Part shown: positions 1-4,619 of the stretch, in pieces
Numbering within the stretch: position 1 is the first letter of the stretch
Layout of the letters: each line of letters opens with the position of its first letter
From: Lachnospiraceae bacterium
GTDB taxonomy: Bacteria; Bacillota_A; Clostridia; Lachnospirales; Lachnospiraceae
Direction: 5' to 3'
Length of the DNA: 6,195 bases
Assembly: GCA_017416505.1 (NCBI GenBank)
Contig: JAFQCI010000117.1
Coordinates: forward strand, 1-6,195
Position numbers and translations under genes: made by a program
The notes under the pieces: model-generated
Told to the model about the DNA's origin: nothing
The model's database searches: none
Seen by the model: the letters and a program-made list of their open reading frames with translations, nothing else

Positions 1-73
1 TAAACTCGCAACAAAACATATAAACACTTATCCCAAAGTAAAATGTTCGCCATTTGATGAGGAGTCAGAATAA
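1..73 (+). CDS. C-terminal end of an upstream protein (5' partial)
   Basis: Only one forward frame is open from the window edge: codons starting at base 2 run 23 sense codons to a TAA at 71-73. The other two forward frames hit stops at once or by base 21. The peptide ends ...CSPFDEESE, an acidic tail typical of a real C-terminus. The GAG GAG codons of that tail form the ribosome binding site for the next gene, whose ATG lies one base after the TAA. This tight junction is the main reason to accept the frame as coding. The rest of the protein lies outside the window, so the product cannot be named. Confidence 0.6.
   Translation, partial: KLATKHINTYPKVKCSPFDEESE
59..64 (+). promoter_or_regulatory. 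Ribosome binding site GAGGAG that decides the YopX-like start
   Basis: GAGGAG lies 10 bases upstream of the ATG at 75. It favours that start over the in-frame TTG at 54 and ATG at 57, which have no purine-rich site before them and would put this site inside the gene. It is embedded in the last codons of the upstream partial gene, which implies coupled translation. Confidence 0.65.
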
Positions 74-74
74 T

Positions 75-554
75 ATGAAAAATAAATACAATATTCTATC
101 CGCCGATAAAAGTCTGTTTCGTGCGAAGCTCAAAAGTAATAACGAATGGATTTATTGGAATGTGTATGGAGAGATTTGTGAAATCAGCGGTAAGAAGACA
201 ACGTTTGTTTTTGTTATGAACTCCGGCTCTTTCAATATTAACTTCATTCATTATGACTATATCCATCAGGTATTACATTTGATAAATAAGGATACAATCG
301 GCAGATATTTCGGTGCCAATGATAAAGATGGTACGAAAATCTTTGAAGGCGATATTATCAGAAGTGAAAAAAGCAAGATTTATTTTGCTATAAAATTTCT
401 TGATAGATGTTTTGCTCCTGTGTTCGATTGTGTTCCGCCTGTACCTTTATGCGAAGGTTATGGCCTTGGCTGCTTATTAGCAACAGAAGACTGTACTGTC
501 GCAGGTAACATTTATGACAATTCTGAACTGTTGGGTGGTATGGCTAATGAATAA
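75..554 (+). CDS. YopX-like phage/mobile-element protein
   Basis: This 159-residue protein has the layout of the YopX family, named after a Bacillus phage SPbeta protein and common in Firmicutes phages and integrated elements. An FRAK motif with a following N-E-W-I-Y (residues 15-28) matches the usual FRAK...GEWVYG opening. Residues 74-96 (TIGRYFG, DKDGTKIFEGDIIR) match the family's central IGxYTGLKDKNGKxIFEGDIV-type signature, and residues 142-153 (VAGNIYDNSELL) match the C-terminal GNIYDNPELL box. The length is typical. The molecular function of YopX proteins is unknown, and a small beta-barrel fold is generally assumed. The start at 75 is chosen from the GAGGAG site at 59-64. The last 8 bases overlap the next gene. 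The family assignment is firm; any role is not. Confidence 0.88.
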   Translation: MKNKYNILSADKSLFRAKLKSNNEWIYWNVYGEICEISGKKTTFVFVMNSGSFNINFIHYDYIHQVLHLINKDTIGRYFGANDKDGTKIFEGDIIRSEKSKIYFAIKFLDRCFAPVFDCVPPVPLCEGYGLGCLLATEDCTVAGNIYDNSELLGGMANE

Positions 555-843
555 TGAGAAGAAATTTAGAGTGAAACATATTGTTTCCGAGTACGAATAT
601 GAATTGTACCGTTTTAAAGAAGTGCTGCGCAGCGTTCTGCGTCATATTTTATGGATTTTTTTAATCCTTATCGGTGCAGCACTTATTATAGGTGCATTTG
701 CTTTAGAATTTTATATTTTTCCTTTCGTATATGATTGGAAACTCGAATCGATTAAACTCTTTATCTTCCCGTTCTTTATTATGGTTTTAGCAGGCATATC
801 ACTTTCGTTGTTCGGAGGAATCCAGATTTCTAATGAGCGTTGA
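547..843 (+). CDS. Small two-helix membrane protein of unknown function
   Basis: A 98-residue protein with a charged N-terminal region (residues 1-32, rich in Lys, Arg, Glu and Tyr) and two strongly hydrophobic stretches, about residues 33-55 (ILWIFLILIGAALIIG core) and 69-91 (FIFPFFIMVLAGISLSLFG core). These should form an inner-membrane hairpin. No cleavable signal peptide or catalytic motif is visible. The frame stays open upstream to 514, but the ATG at 547 is preferred: it lies just before the YopX-like stop, gives an 8-base ATGAATAA overlap, and has the purine-rich GGGTGGT at 533-539 ahead of it. Translation is probably coupled to the YopX-like gene. I do not recognise a family. Small membrane proteins like this occur in phage and conjugative-element accessory operons, for example as exclusion or holin-like proteins, but nothing here proves either. 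Confidence 0.72.
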   Translation: MNNEKKFRVKHIVSEYEYELYRFKEVLRSVLRHILWIFLILIGAALIIGAFALEFYIFPFVYDWKLESIKLFIFPFFIMVLAGISLSLFGGIQISNER

Positions 844-881
844 TGCTCAAAGAAGAGTTCACCTATGAAAGGGAAATCATA

Positions 882-1223
882 ATGAAAGAGTTTTATACCA
901 TAAATAACGCAAATAGTGTTCTTGTTGGTAATAAGGATTTTGCTGTTCATATAAATTCATATGGAGCATGCAAACAAGTAAAAGTTCTTGTATTTGACGA
1001 TGAAAAAGAATATGAGAAATGGTTTTTCTCACAGGAACCACTTCCTACTCATAATACCGTTATTGAAGGAACATTTAACATTTATTCTAATGATACTTCA
1101 GATAGAAATGTGATGGATATTGTTACTACTTTAACCGGAAGATATGGAGTGGATAGCACAAATAAGACTGTTGTATTTTATAAATTAAAAGATTCAAAAA
1201 ATATATTTAATGGAGGAGCGTAA
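882..1223 (+). CDS. Hypothetical protein, 113 residues
   Basis: The start at ATG 882 follows AAAGGGA (868-874) at normal spacing. The same frame is open back to TTG 840, but that start has no ribosome binding site. The protein opens MKEFYTINNANSVLVGNKDFAVHI, predicted mostly beta-strand, and has a short acidic turn FDDEKEYEKWF (38-48). A second segment (about 66-101) reads NIYSNDTSDRNVMDIV, GRYGVD and TVVFYKL. The pattern suggests a small soluble alpha/beta protein with no membrane segment, metal-binding cluster or nuclease signature. Its last codons, GGA GGA GCG, supply the ribosome binding site of the following gene. I do not recognise the family. It is most likely one of the uncharacterised domains carried by Clostridia mobile elements. 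Confidence 0.7.
   Translation: MKEFYTINNANSVLVGNKDFAVHINSYGACKQVKVLVFDDEKEYEKWFFSQEPLPTHNTVIEGTFNIYSNDTSDRNVMDIVTTLTGRYGVDSTNKTVVFYKLKDSKNIFNGGA
1212..1218 (+). promoter_or_regulatory. Ribosome binding site GGAGGAG inside the preceding gene
   Basis: GGAGGAG overlaps the final Gly-Gly-Ala codons of the gene ending at 1223 and lies 12 bases before ATG 1231. The spacing is long, but the site is far stronger than anything ahead of the in-frame ATG at 1210, so 1231 is the preferred start. Confidence 0.55.
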
Positions 1224-1230
1224 TTTTATT

Positions 1231-1860
1231 ATGGATAGCAAATATACACCCAAAGATGCTCTAAAGCTTTTAAAAGAATGCAGTTATTTTTCATTAGGGT
1301 TCAATGGTACAAAAGCAGAGGCTATTATTGGTCCTGAAAAAGTTAAAGAGGTAAAAGAGCTTGCTGTTGCTGCTCTTGAAGCTCAGGTGTCAGATGAAAC
1401 AAAATTCAAATGTAAATCCAAAGATGATTTATCTCTTAAGGATTTAGTTAAACTCGGATACGAACAGGGTCTTGTGAAGCTTATAGTCTCAGATGGTGTT
1501 GTTTGTCAAATTGGTGAAAATAGGTTCTATTTTGGAGGCGAATCGGCAGAGGGTTATGATTCTGTTGACAAATTCAAAGAAGATATTCCGGTGGAGGATT
1601 TTCTTGACGACATTTATATCACACTCCATAACTTTGAAAAAAATACAGGTATGCGAGATGAGTATCAATATTATGTCACATATATTAAAGACAATTTACA
1701 GTATGATTCAACTCTCGACCGTTTACATTTCATTTTTAAAAACATCATTTTTAAGAATCAGGAGAACGGAACTGCTTTTCGTTTTGACACTCAGTTTAAC
1801 GATTATGCTCTCAAGCAGATAGCAGAAAAGATGATTGAAATGGGTGTGACTTTTAAATAA
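1231..1860 (+). CDS. Hypothetical protein, 209 residues
   Basis: A soluble, largely helical protein. Residues 1-51 look like two helices (YTPKDALKLLKECSYF; PEKVKEVKELAVAALEAQ) around an FNGTKAEAIIG loop. The middle (68-102) reads as helix then beta-hairpin: SLKDLVKLGYEQGLVKLIV, then GVVCQIGENRFYFGG. The C-terminal half (112-209) is rich in aromatic and acidic residues and probably helical (EDFLDDIYITLHNFEKN; ALKQIAEKMIEMGV). No catalytic motif or transmembrane segment stands out. It follows the previous gene after 7 bases and uses a ribosome binding site inside it. I cannot name a family. The three-part build suggests a helical N-terminal cap, a small beta module and a helical tail, but this is read by eye. 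Confidence 0.72.
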   Translation: MDSKYTPKDALKLLKECSYFSLGFNGTKAEAIIGPEKVKEVKELAVAALEAQVSDETKFKCKSKDDLSLKDLVKLGYEQGLVKLIVSDGVVCQIGENRFYFGGESAEGYDSVDKFKEDIPVEDFLDDIYITLHNFEKNTGMRDEYQYYVTYIKDNLQYDSTLDRLHFIFKNIIFKNQENGTAFRFDTQFNDYALKQIAEKMIEMGVTFK

Positions 1861-1876
1861 AGAAAGGAAAATTCAT

Positions 1877-2200
1877 ATGTCAAAGCATATCACAATGAAA
1901 ATGTGGGAAGAAGCAGGCTCTTTTGACAGAGTAGCAATTCCCGGCGATACAGTAGATGAAGAGATAGTAGAAGAGATGATGAACTGTGTTCCTCCTCTTT
2001 ATTATCATTCTGCATATCGACAGTGTGGTGAACCGGCAAATCATTGTTGGGATAAAAAACATGGTTGGTATTCACCTACATATACAACATTCAAGAAAAA
2101 TTCAGACGGCGTTTGGATATATGTCGGAGAATGCTTTATAGGCGAATCTGAACATCAGTCAAATACACCGCCTGTTGTTGCAAGAGGTGCTTCCTTATGA
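1877..2200 (+). CDS. Hypothetical protein, 107 residues
   Basis: ATG 1877 is preceded by AAAGGA (1863-1868) with 8-base spacing, giving a clear start 16 bases after the previous stop. The protein opens with a short segment (SKHITMKMWEEAGSFDRVAIPGD split around residues 10 and 18), then an acidic helix TVDEEIVEEMMNCVPP (25-40). A central part is rich in Tyr, Trp, His and Cys (residues 41-85, including YHSAYRQCGEP, CWDKKHGWYSPTYTTF and VWIYVGECF). The three Cys and several His residues do not form a standard zinc-finger spacing. The tail after residue 90 looks disordered. The VAIPGDxVDExIVxEMxxCVPP stretch resembles conserved hypothetical proteins I associate with Clostridia mobile elements, but I cannot give a family name. 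The stop overlaps the next start as ATGA. Confidence 0.72.
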   Translation: MSKHITMKMWEEAGSFDRVAIPGDTVDEEIVEEMMNCVPPLYYHSAYRQCGEPANHCWDKKHGWYSPTYTTFKKNSDGVWIYVGECFIGESEHQSNTPPVVARGASL

Positions 2201-2364
2201 AATGTATGTTAGGTCAGCGCCCTAAGAATAGACTTACTAAAGCTCAGGAAAGAGAATTGCAAGGCATCGTCAACGGTGCCTTCTCACTCTCTATGGCAGT
2301 AGGTCCTAAAAAGGCTTGTGAAATTTTAAGAAATTCAACAGAAAGGAAATCTGAAAATGAATGA
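2197..2364 (+). CDS. 55-residue microprotein
   Basis: A small ORF that exactly fills the space between its neighbours. Its ATG overlaps the previous stop (ATGA, 2197-2200), and its TGA overlaps the next start by 8 bases (2357-2364). AAGAGGTG at 2182-2189 gives a very good ribosome binding site with 7-base spacing. The product is basic at the N-terminus (QRPKNRLTKAQERE) and continues into a likely helix, LQGIVNGAFSLSMAVGPKKA, followed by a Lys/Glu/Arg-rich tail. LTKAQEREL followed by a short helix and GPKKACEIL could form a compact two- or three-helix domain, perhaps nucleic-acid binding given its charge, but no classic helix-turn-helix is evident. The strong ribosome binding site and both overlaps make this a credible gene despite its size. 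Confidence 0.66.
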   Translation: MKCMLGQRPKNRLTKAQERELQGIVNGAFSLSMAVGPKKACEILRNSTERKSENE

Positions 2365-2806
2365 TATAGGCGTATTATTCAGTATCAATCCAACTCCTTG
2401 TTACGATATCACATCTGGTAAGAAAACAAGAGAGATTCGCAAAAAGGCACCGAAACTTTCAACTCCTTTCAAGGGGTACATATATTGTACAAAACCAAAG
2501 GGAGTTAATAATTTCGCATTATGTCTTGATCACGAAACAGGAAAGGTTGGATATTTGCATCCTTCAAACTATCCTATCGCTGATAGATATAACCTTGAAA
2601 TTCTTAGCGAAAAAGTCATCGGAGAATTCGTTTGTGATTATATCGAAGAATATGAAATGGAAGGCTACGATAAAGATGCTGATGTGTTTCAGGCTATTTG
2701 TCGTATAGAACACGACAAAGAATGTGATGATGATTTTTACTTCTATGAAGTTACCAATGAGGTAACTGAAGAAGAACAGTTGTCGGCTCCTATACTTCGT
2801 GTATGA
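2357..2806 (+). CDS. ASCH-domain (PUA-like fold) protein, phage type
   Basis: The N-terminus matches phage-type ASCH proteins. VLFSINPTPCYDITSGKKT (residues 6-24) corresponds to the LLSIKPEYAEKILSGEKT-type opening, followed by REIRKKAPK (25-33) and PFKGYIYCTKPKG (37-49), the strand usually written as VYIYCTK. Residues 86-95 (KVIGEFVCDY) match the later 'GKVIGEFVCD' strand. The ASCH fold is PUA-like and generally linked to RNA or modified-nucleoside binding. One member, E. coli YqfB, hydrolyses N4-acetylcytidine using Lys, Thr and Glu residues. A Lys-Thr pair is present here at 23-24, but I cannot confirm an active site. The C-terminal 50 residues are very acidic. AAAGGA (2342-2347) precedes the ATG by 9 bases, and the first 8 bases overlap the microprotein gene. 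The domain call is strong; enzymatic activity and substrate are unknown. Confidence 0.82.
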   Translation: MNDIGVLFSINPTPCYDITSGKKTREIRKKAPKLSTPFKGYIYCTKPKGVNNFALCLDHETGKVGYLHPSNYPIADRYNLEILSEKVIGEFVCDYIEEYEMEGYDKDADVFQAICRIEHDKECDDDFYFYEVTNEVTEEEQLSAPILRV

Positions 2807-2823
2807 ATTAGAGGAGACCTAAT

Positions 2824-3009
2824 ATGAAAAATGAATTATTAAAATCTTTACATGGAACATTAAATCTTAATCGTTGTTCTATTCTTGTATACAATGCCAT
2901 CGTTATGCTTGAGGATACAGGATTATCTAAAAATGAAATCATCGATGAACTCGGAATGTCTTCAGACGAGTATAATGAAGTATACGAAAGATATAGGGAT
3001 AACATTTAA
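2824..3009 (+). CDS. 61-residue helical protein with a helix-turn-helix-like segment
   Basis: AGGAG at 2812-2816 sits 7 bases before ATG 2824, a near-ideal site, and the gene lies between two others with gaps of 17 and 11 bases. The product is all-helical by eye: a first helix (MKNELLKSL), a second (CSILVYNAIVMLEDTG, residues 18-33), and the segment LSKNEIIDELGMSSDEYNEVYERY (34-57). That last segment has the spacing of a helix-turn-helix: helix, a turn at Gly-Met-Ser-Ser, and a second helix. It is acidic rather than basic, so DNA binding is uncertain and protein-protein interaction is equally possible. An opposite-strand ORF covers the same bases but lacks a comparable ribosome binding site. 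No family is recognised with confidence. Confidence 0.72.
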   Translation: MKNELLKSLHGTLNLNRCSILVYNAIVMLEDTGLSKNEIIDELGMSSDEYNEVYERYRDNI

Positions 3010-3020
3010 GGAGTAATATT

Positions 3021-3431
3021 ATGAATCAGAATGTTAGATTACAGCTCACTTGCCCTAATTGCGGTAATAGCATTTGGATAAAGAGGGAAGATGAATTTGA
3101 ATGTAGTGCCTGTGGAGAAATTTCCAACCCTGAAGATATGTGTTGTGAAGCTGTTCCTGATCTGCGACACATCATTATAAATAACGAAATCGTTATGATA
3201 TTTGCTGAAAACGAAGGTAAGAATTTTACAAAATTATATGATGGAAACGCTTATGTTTCATTTTATACCTTTGATAATTCTGCTGAATTTATGCGAACAT
3301 TAGAAAGAAAGGTTAATAAACCTGATTCGAAGTGGTTTTGGGTATTTCACGACAACAAGCTGATTTGCAGCGGTGCCTGTGACCCATATAATGCTGCTGA
3401 ACTTAGGTTGTATTTTTCCTATACAAAATGA
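3021..3431 (+). CDS. Zinc-ribbon protein, 136 residues
   Basis: The N-terminus carries a textbook zinc ribbon: CPNCG at residues 11-15 and CSACG at 28-32, so Cys11, Cys14, Cys28 and Cys31 can bind one zinc ion across a 13-residue beta-hairpin (WIKREDEFE). Two further Cys at 41-42 follow. The rest (about 49-136) is a separate alpha/beta region: IIINNEIVMIFAENEG, a YVSFYTFDNSAEFMRTLERKV segment, then WFWVFHDNKLICSG and AAELRLYFSY. AAGGAG (3008-3013), overlapping the previous stop, precedes ATG 3021 by 7 bases. Zinc ribbons of this form occur in nucleic-acid-binding and protein-binding proteins. The C-terminal region is not one I recognise, so the function is open. It is followed after 14 bases by another Cys-containing protein. 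Confidence 0.78.
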   Translation: MNQNVRLQLTCPNCGNSIWIKREDEFECSACGEISNPEDMCCEAVPDLRHIIINNEIVMIFAENEGKNFTKLYDGNAYVSFYTFDNSAEFMRTLERKVNKPDSKWFWVFHDNKLICSGACDPYNAAELRLYFSYTK

Positions 3432-3445
3432 AAGGATAATAAGAT

Positions 3446-3877
3446 ATGAACAATAAAATCGATTGGATTATCCACGCTGTAATGAACGGCGTACCTTGTG
3501 GTGTGTGCGGTGAAGTAGAAAATGGTTTTATCCCTTATACCTGCAACTGCCATACTCACGGCATGGAGAAATATGACCATCTTGATTTTCAGATGGTATT
3601 ACAATACGATCCTCAGGAAATCGGAAGAATCCTTAATACATTAGGATTACGGGTTCAGTCCGGTGAAAGTTTTAAGGACGGCGATTTAGTTAAAGGGATT
3701 TTTGAAGATTGTGATGTTCGCTTAAATGAATTCACAGAATGCAACAGAACGGTTCTTCGTGTAATCATCCCTGATGAAAATAATCGTTTTCCGGAAGATG
3801 AAGGATGTACGGCTCCATACAAGTTACAGATGCTTGATATGAGCATTCTCTATAACGATTCCATAGCAAAACAGTAA
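3446..3877 (+). CDS. DUF4262-like protein with an N-terminal Cys/His cluster
   Basis: The order of motifs resembles DUF4262 proteins: an aromatic PYTCNCHTHGMEKYDHLDFQ segment (30-49) aligning with the family's YTVGLxxxxGHPEL box; then DPQEIGRILNTLGLRVQSGE (55-74); then FKDGDLVKGIFEDCDVRL (76-93), like the family's FxxGDxVxxLLExYxVRF. The last box is VLRVIIPDENNRFPED (103-118) with CTAPYKLQML (121-130). Here the usual VGL is replaced by CNC and followed by HTH, and CGVC lies just upstream at 18-21. Cys18, Cys21, Cys33, Cys35, His36 and His38 could therefore form a metal site not typical of DUF4262 as I know it. AAAGGA (3431-3436) precedes ATG 3446 by 9 bases. The family has no established function. 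The assignment is from memory of motifs and is moderately secure. Confidence 0.68.
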   Translation: MNNKIDWIIHAVMNGVPCGVCGEVENGFIPYTCNCHTHGMEKYDHLDFQMVLQYDPQEIGRILNTLGLRVQSGESFKDGDLVKGIFEDCDVRLNEFTECNRTVLRVIIPDENNRFPEDEGCTAPYKLQMLDMSILYNDSIAKQ

Positions 3878-3892
3878 GGAGACTAAAAGAGT

Positions 3893-4468
3893 ATGAATAT
3901 TAAAATTTATCAGATTAACAGCAAGAGAGATACTGAAAACAGACTTTTTATGAACCTCAAGACAGGCGAGACAGTAAATCCTGAGATTTACGATAAAGTT
4001 TTTGAAGGGGAAGTGGAAACAGATTCTCTTGAAGGTGTTTTCTACATATTCAATATGAATAGACCTTCAGATTTCATAGGTCATTCAATGTCAGTATCTG
4101 ATGTGGTTGTATCAGATGATAAAGCATATATATGTCAGAACGTTGGATTCAAAGAAATTGAATTTGACACTTCTCTTGTTCCTAACGAAAATTTCCCCGA
4201 ATTCATCAAAAAACATAATATAAAATATTATGAAATCGAGATGACTGGGGGAAAGGGCAAAAAGAAAATCGAAGAAAGCATGTGCATTTTAGGTGTCAAA
4301 AAACCTACAATCGCTGAAGCAGTAAAGTTCTGTGTTCACGATATTATTCATACATATCATTGCGACACAGTAACTGCTGTCAGAGAAATCAGTCAGAGTG
4401 ATGCATATATGCAGTATGATATGGAAGACAATGAAATGTACTATCCTATATTCGGACTGTATGATTAA
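3893..4468 (+). CDS. YodL-domain protein with an extra C-terminal region
   Basis: Residues 1-92 match the YodL domain common on Clostridia and Bacillus mobile elements. KIYQIN (4-9) followed by KRDTENRLFM corresponds to the domain's opening; IYDKVFEGEVE (32-42) and LEGVFYIFNMNRPSDF (46-61) follow; then GHSMSVSDVVV (63-73) and GFKEIEFD (85-92). The domain has no proven activity; in conjugative elements it is often attached to other domains. Here residues about 100-191 form a second region not assigned: YYEIEMTGGKGKKKIEES, ILGVKKPTIAEAVKFCVHD, a His-rich IIHTYHCDTVTAV, and an acidic Tyr-rich tail. AAGGAG (3876-3881) lies 11 bases before ATG 3893. It is the last gene before a strong terminator, so it ends the upstream operon. 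Confidence 0.85.
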   Translation: MNIKIYQINSKRDTENRLFMNLKTGETVNPEIYDKVFEGEVETDSLEGVFYIFNMNRPSDFIGHSMSVSDVVVSDDKAYICQNVGFKEIEFDTSLVPNENFPEFIKKHNIKYYEIEMTGGKGKKKIEESMCILGVKKPTIAEAVKFCVHDIIHTYHCDTVTAVREISQSDAYMQYDMEDNEMYYPIFGLYD

Positions 4469-4483
4469 ATAGTAAGTTATTCT

Positions 4484-4525
4484 AAAACAAAAGGCTTATC
4501 CTTCGGGGTAAGTCTTTTTTGTTTT
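4484..4525 (+). terminator. Strong rho-independent terminator with C(TTCG)G loop
   Basis: GGCTTATCC (4493-4501) pairs with GGGTAAGTC (4506-4514) in a 9-pair stem with two G-U pairs, closed by the very stable TTCG tetraloop, and is followed by six T and then GTTTT. The A-rich AAAACAAAA before the stem (4484-4492) complements the T-rich tail, so it could also work on the opposite strand. It lies 15 bases after the YodL-gene stop and ends the upstream operon. Confidence 0.92.
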
Positions 4526-4548
4526 ATATATAAAACTTACATTATATT
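4519..4548 (+). promoter_or_regulatory. Weak candidate promoter for the downstream operon
   Basis: The best pair found between the terminator and the next gene is TTGTTT (4519-4524) and TATATT (4543-4548) with an 18-base spacer. The -10 is a 5 of 6 match but the -35 matches only TTG and overlaps the terminator tail. In DNA this AT-rich, chance matches are common. A promoter is expected here because the upstream operon is terminated, but its position is uncertain. Confidence 0.22.
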
Positions 4549-4563
4549 TTTAGGAGCTTTTTA

Positions 4564-4587
4564 ATGATAAACGGAGTTTTAAATTGA
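4564..4587 (+). CDS. Possible 7-codon leader ORF (MINGVLN)
   Basis: AGGAG at 4552-4556 lies 7 bases before an ATG at 4564, which opens seven codons ending in TGA at 4585-4587. Its stop overlaps the first bases of the right inverted-repeat arm, so a ribosome translating it could interfere with that structure. The good spacing suggests real initiation, but so short an ORF is easily fortuitous and there is no codon-run signature of classical attenuation. Confidence 0.25.
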   Translation: MINGVLN

Positions 4588-4619
4588 ATAGCTTACTATT
4601 ATTTTAAAGGAGAATAAGT

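Larger units (their letters stand above)
4467..4601. repeat. Imperfect 16-base inverted repeat bounding a 135-base intergenic segment
   Basis: AAATAGTAAGTTATTC (4467-4482) and GAATAGCTTACTATTA (4586-4601) are reverse complements at 14 of 16 positions. As RNA the inner mismatch becomes a G-U pair, leaving a 15-pair helix. The left arm starts within the stop codon of the YodL gene, and the right arm ends just before the next gene's ribosome binding site at 4606. Between them lie the terminator and a possible short leader ORF. No convincing target-site duplication flanks the arms. The segment could be a miniature inverted-repeat element or a folded leader; the sequence alone does not decide. Confidence 0.6.

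Noticed and set aside
54..74. Earlier starts TTG 54 and ATG 57 for the YopX-like gene
   Set aside because: No ribosome binding site precedes them, while GAGGAG at 59-64 is correctly placed for ATG 75 and the upstream partial gene extends to 73.
514..546. Upstream extension of the membrane protein to 514
   Set aside because: It would overlap the YopX-like gene by 41 bases with no better ribosome binding site; ATG 547 gives the overlap geometry seen at two other junctions.
624..633. Palindrome GCTGCGCAGC
   Set aside because: A single 10-base palindrome within coding sequence with no partner sites; no reason to call an operator.
711..950. Opposite-strand ORF of 79 codons
   Set aside because: It spans the end of one + strand gene and the start of the next, has no convincing ribosome binding site, and all recognised genes are on the + strand.
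1493..1822. Second-frame ORF inside the 209-residue gene
   Set aside because: It is a frame shadow with no ribosome binding site and a composition unlike the neighbouring proteins.
1880..2075. Two opposite-strand ORFs over the 107-residue gene
   Set aside because: They overlap each other and a well-supported + strand gene and have no start signals.
2526..2708. Second-frame ORF inside the ASCH gene
   Set aside because: The ASCH reading frame is supported by clear motifs; this one has none.
2750..2766. Perfect hairpin GTTACC-AATGA-GGTAAC
   Set aside because: It lies inside the ASCH coding region, is only 6 pairs long and is not followed by a T run; it comes from the repeated Glu-Val-Thr residues.
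2808..3005. Opposite-strand ORF of 65 codons
   Set aside because: It mirrors the 61-residue + strand gene, which has a near-ideal ribosome binding site and fits the operon spacing.
3655..3846. Opposite-strand ORF inside the DUF4262-like gene
   Set aside because: The + strand frame carries the conserved motifs; the reverse frame is low-complexity Ser-rich shadow.
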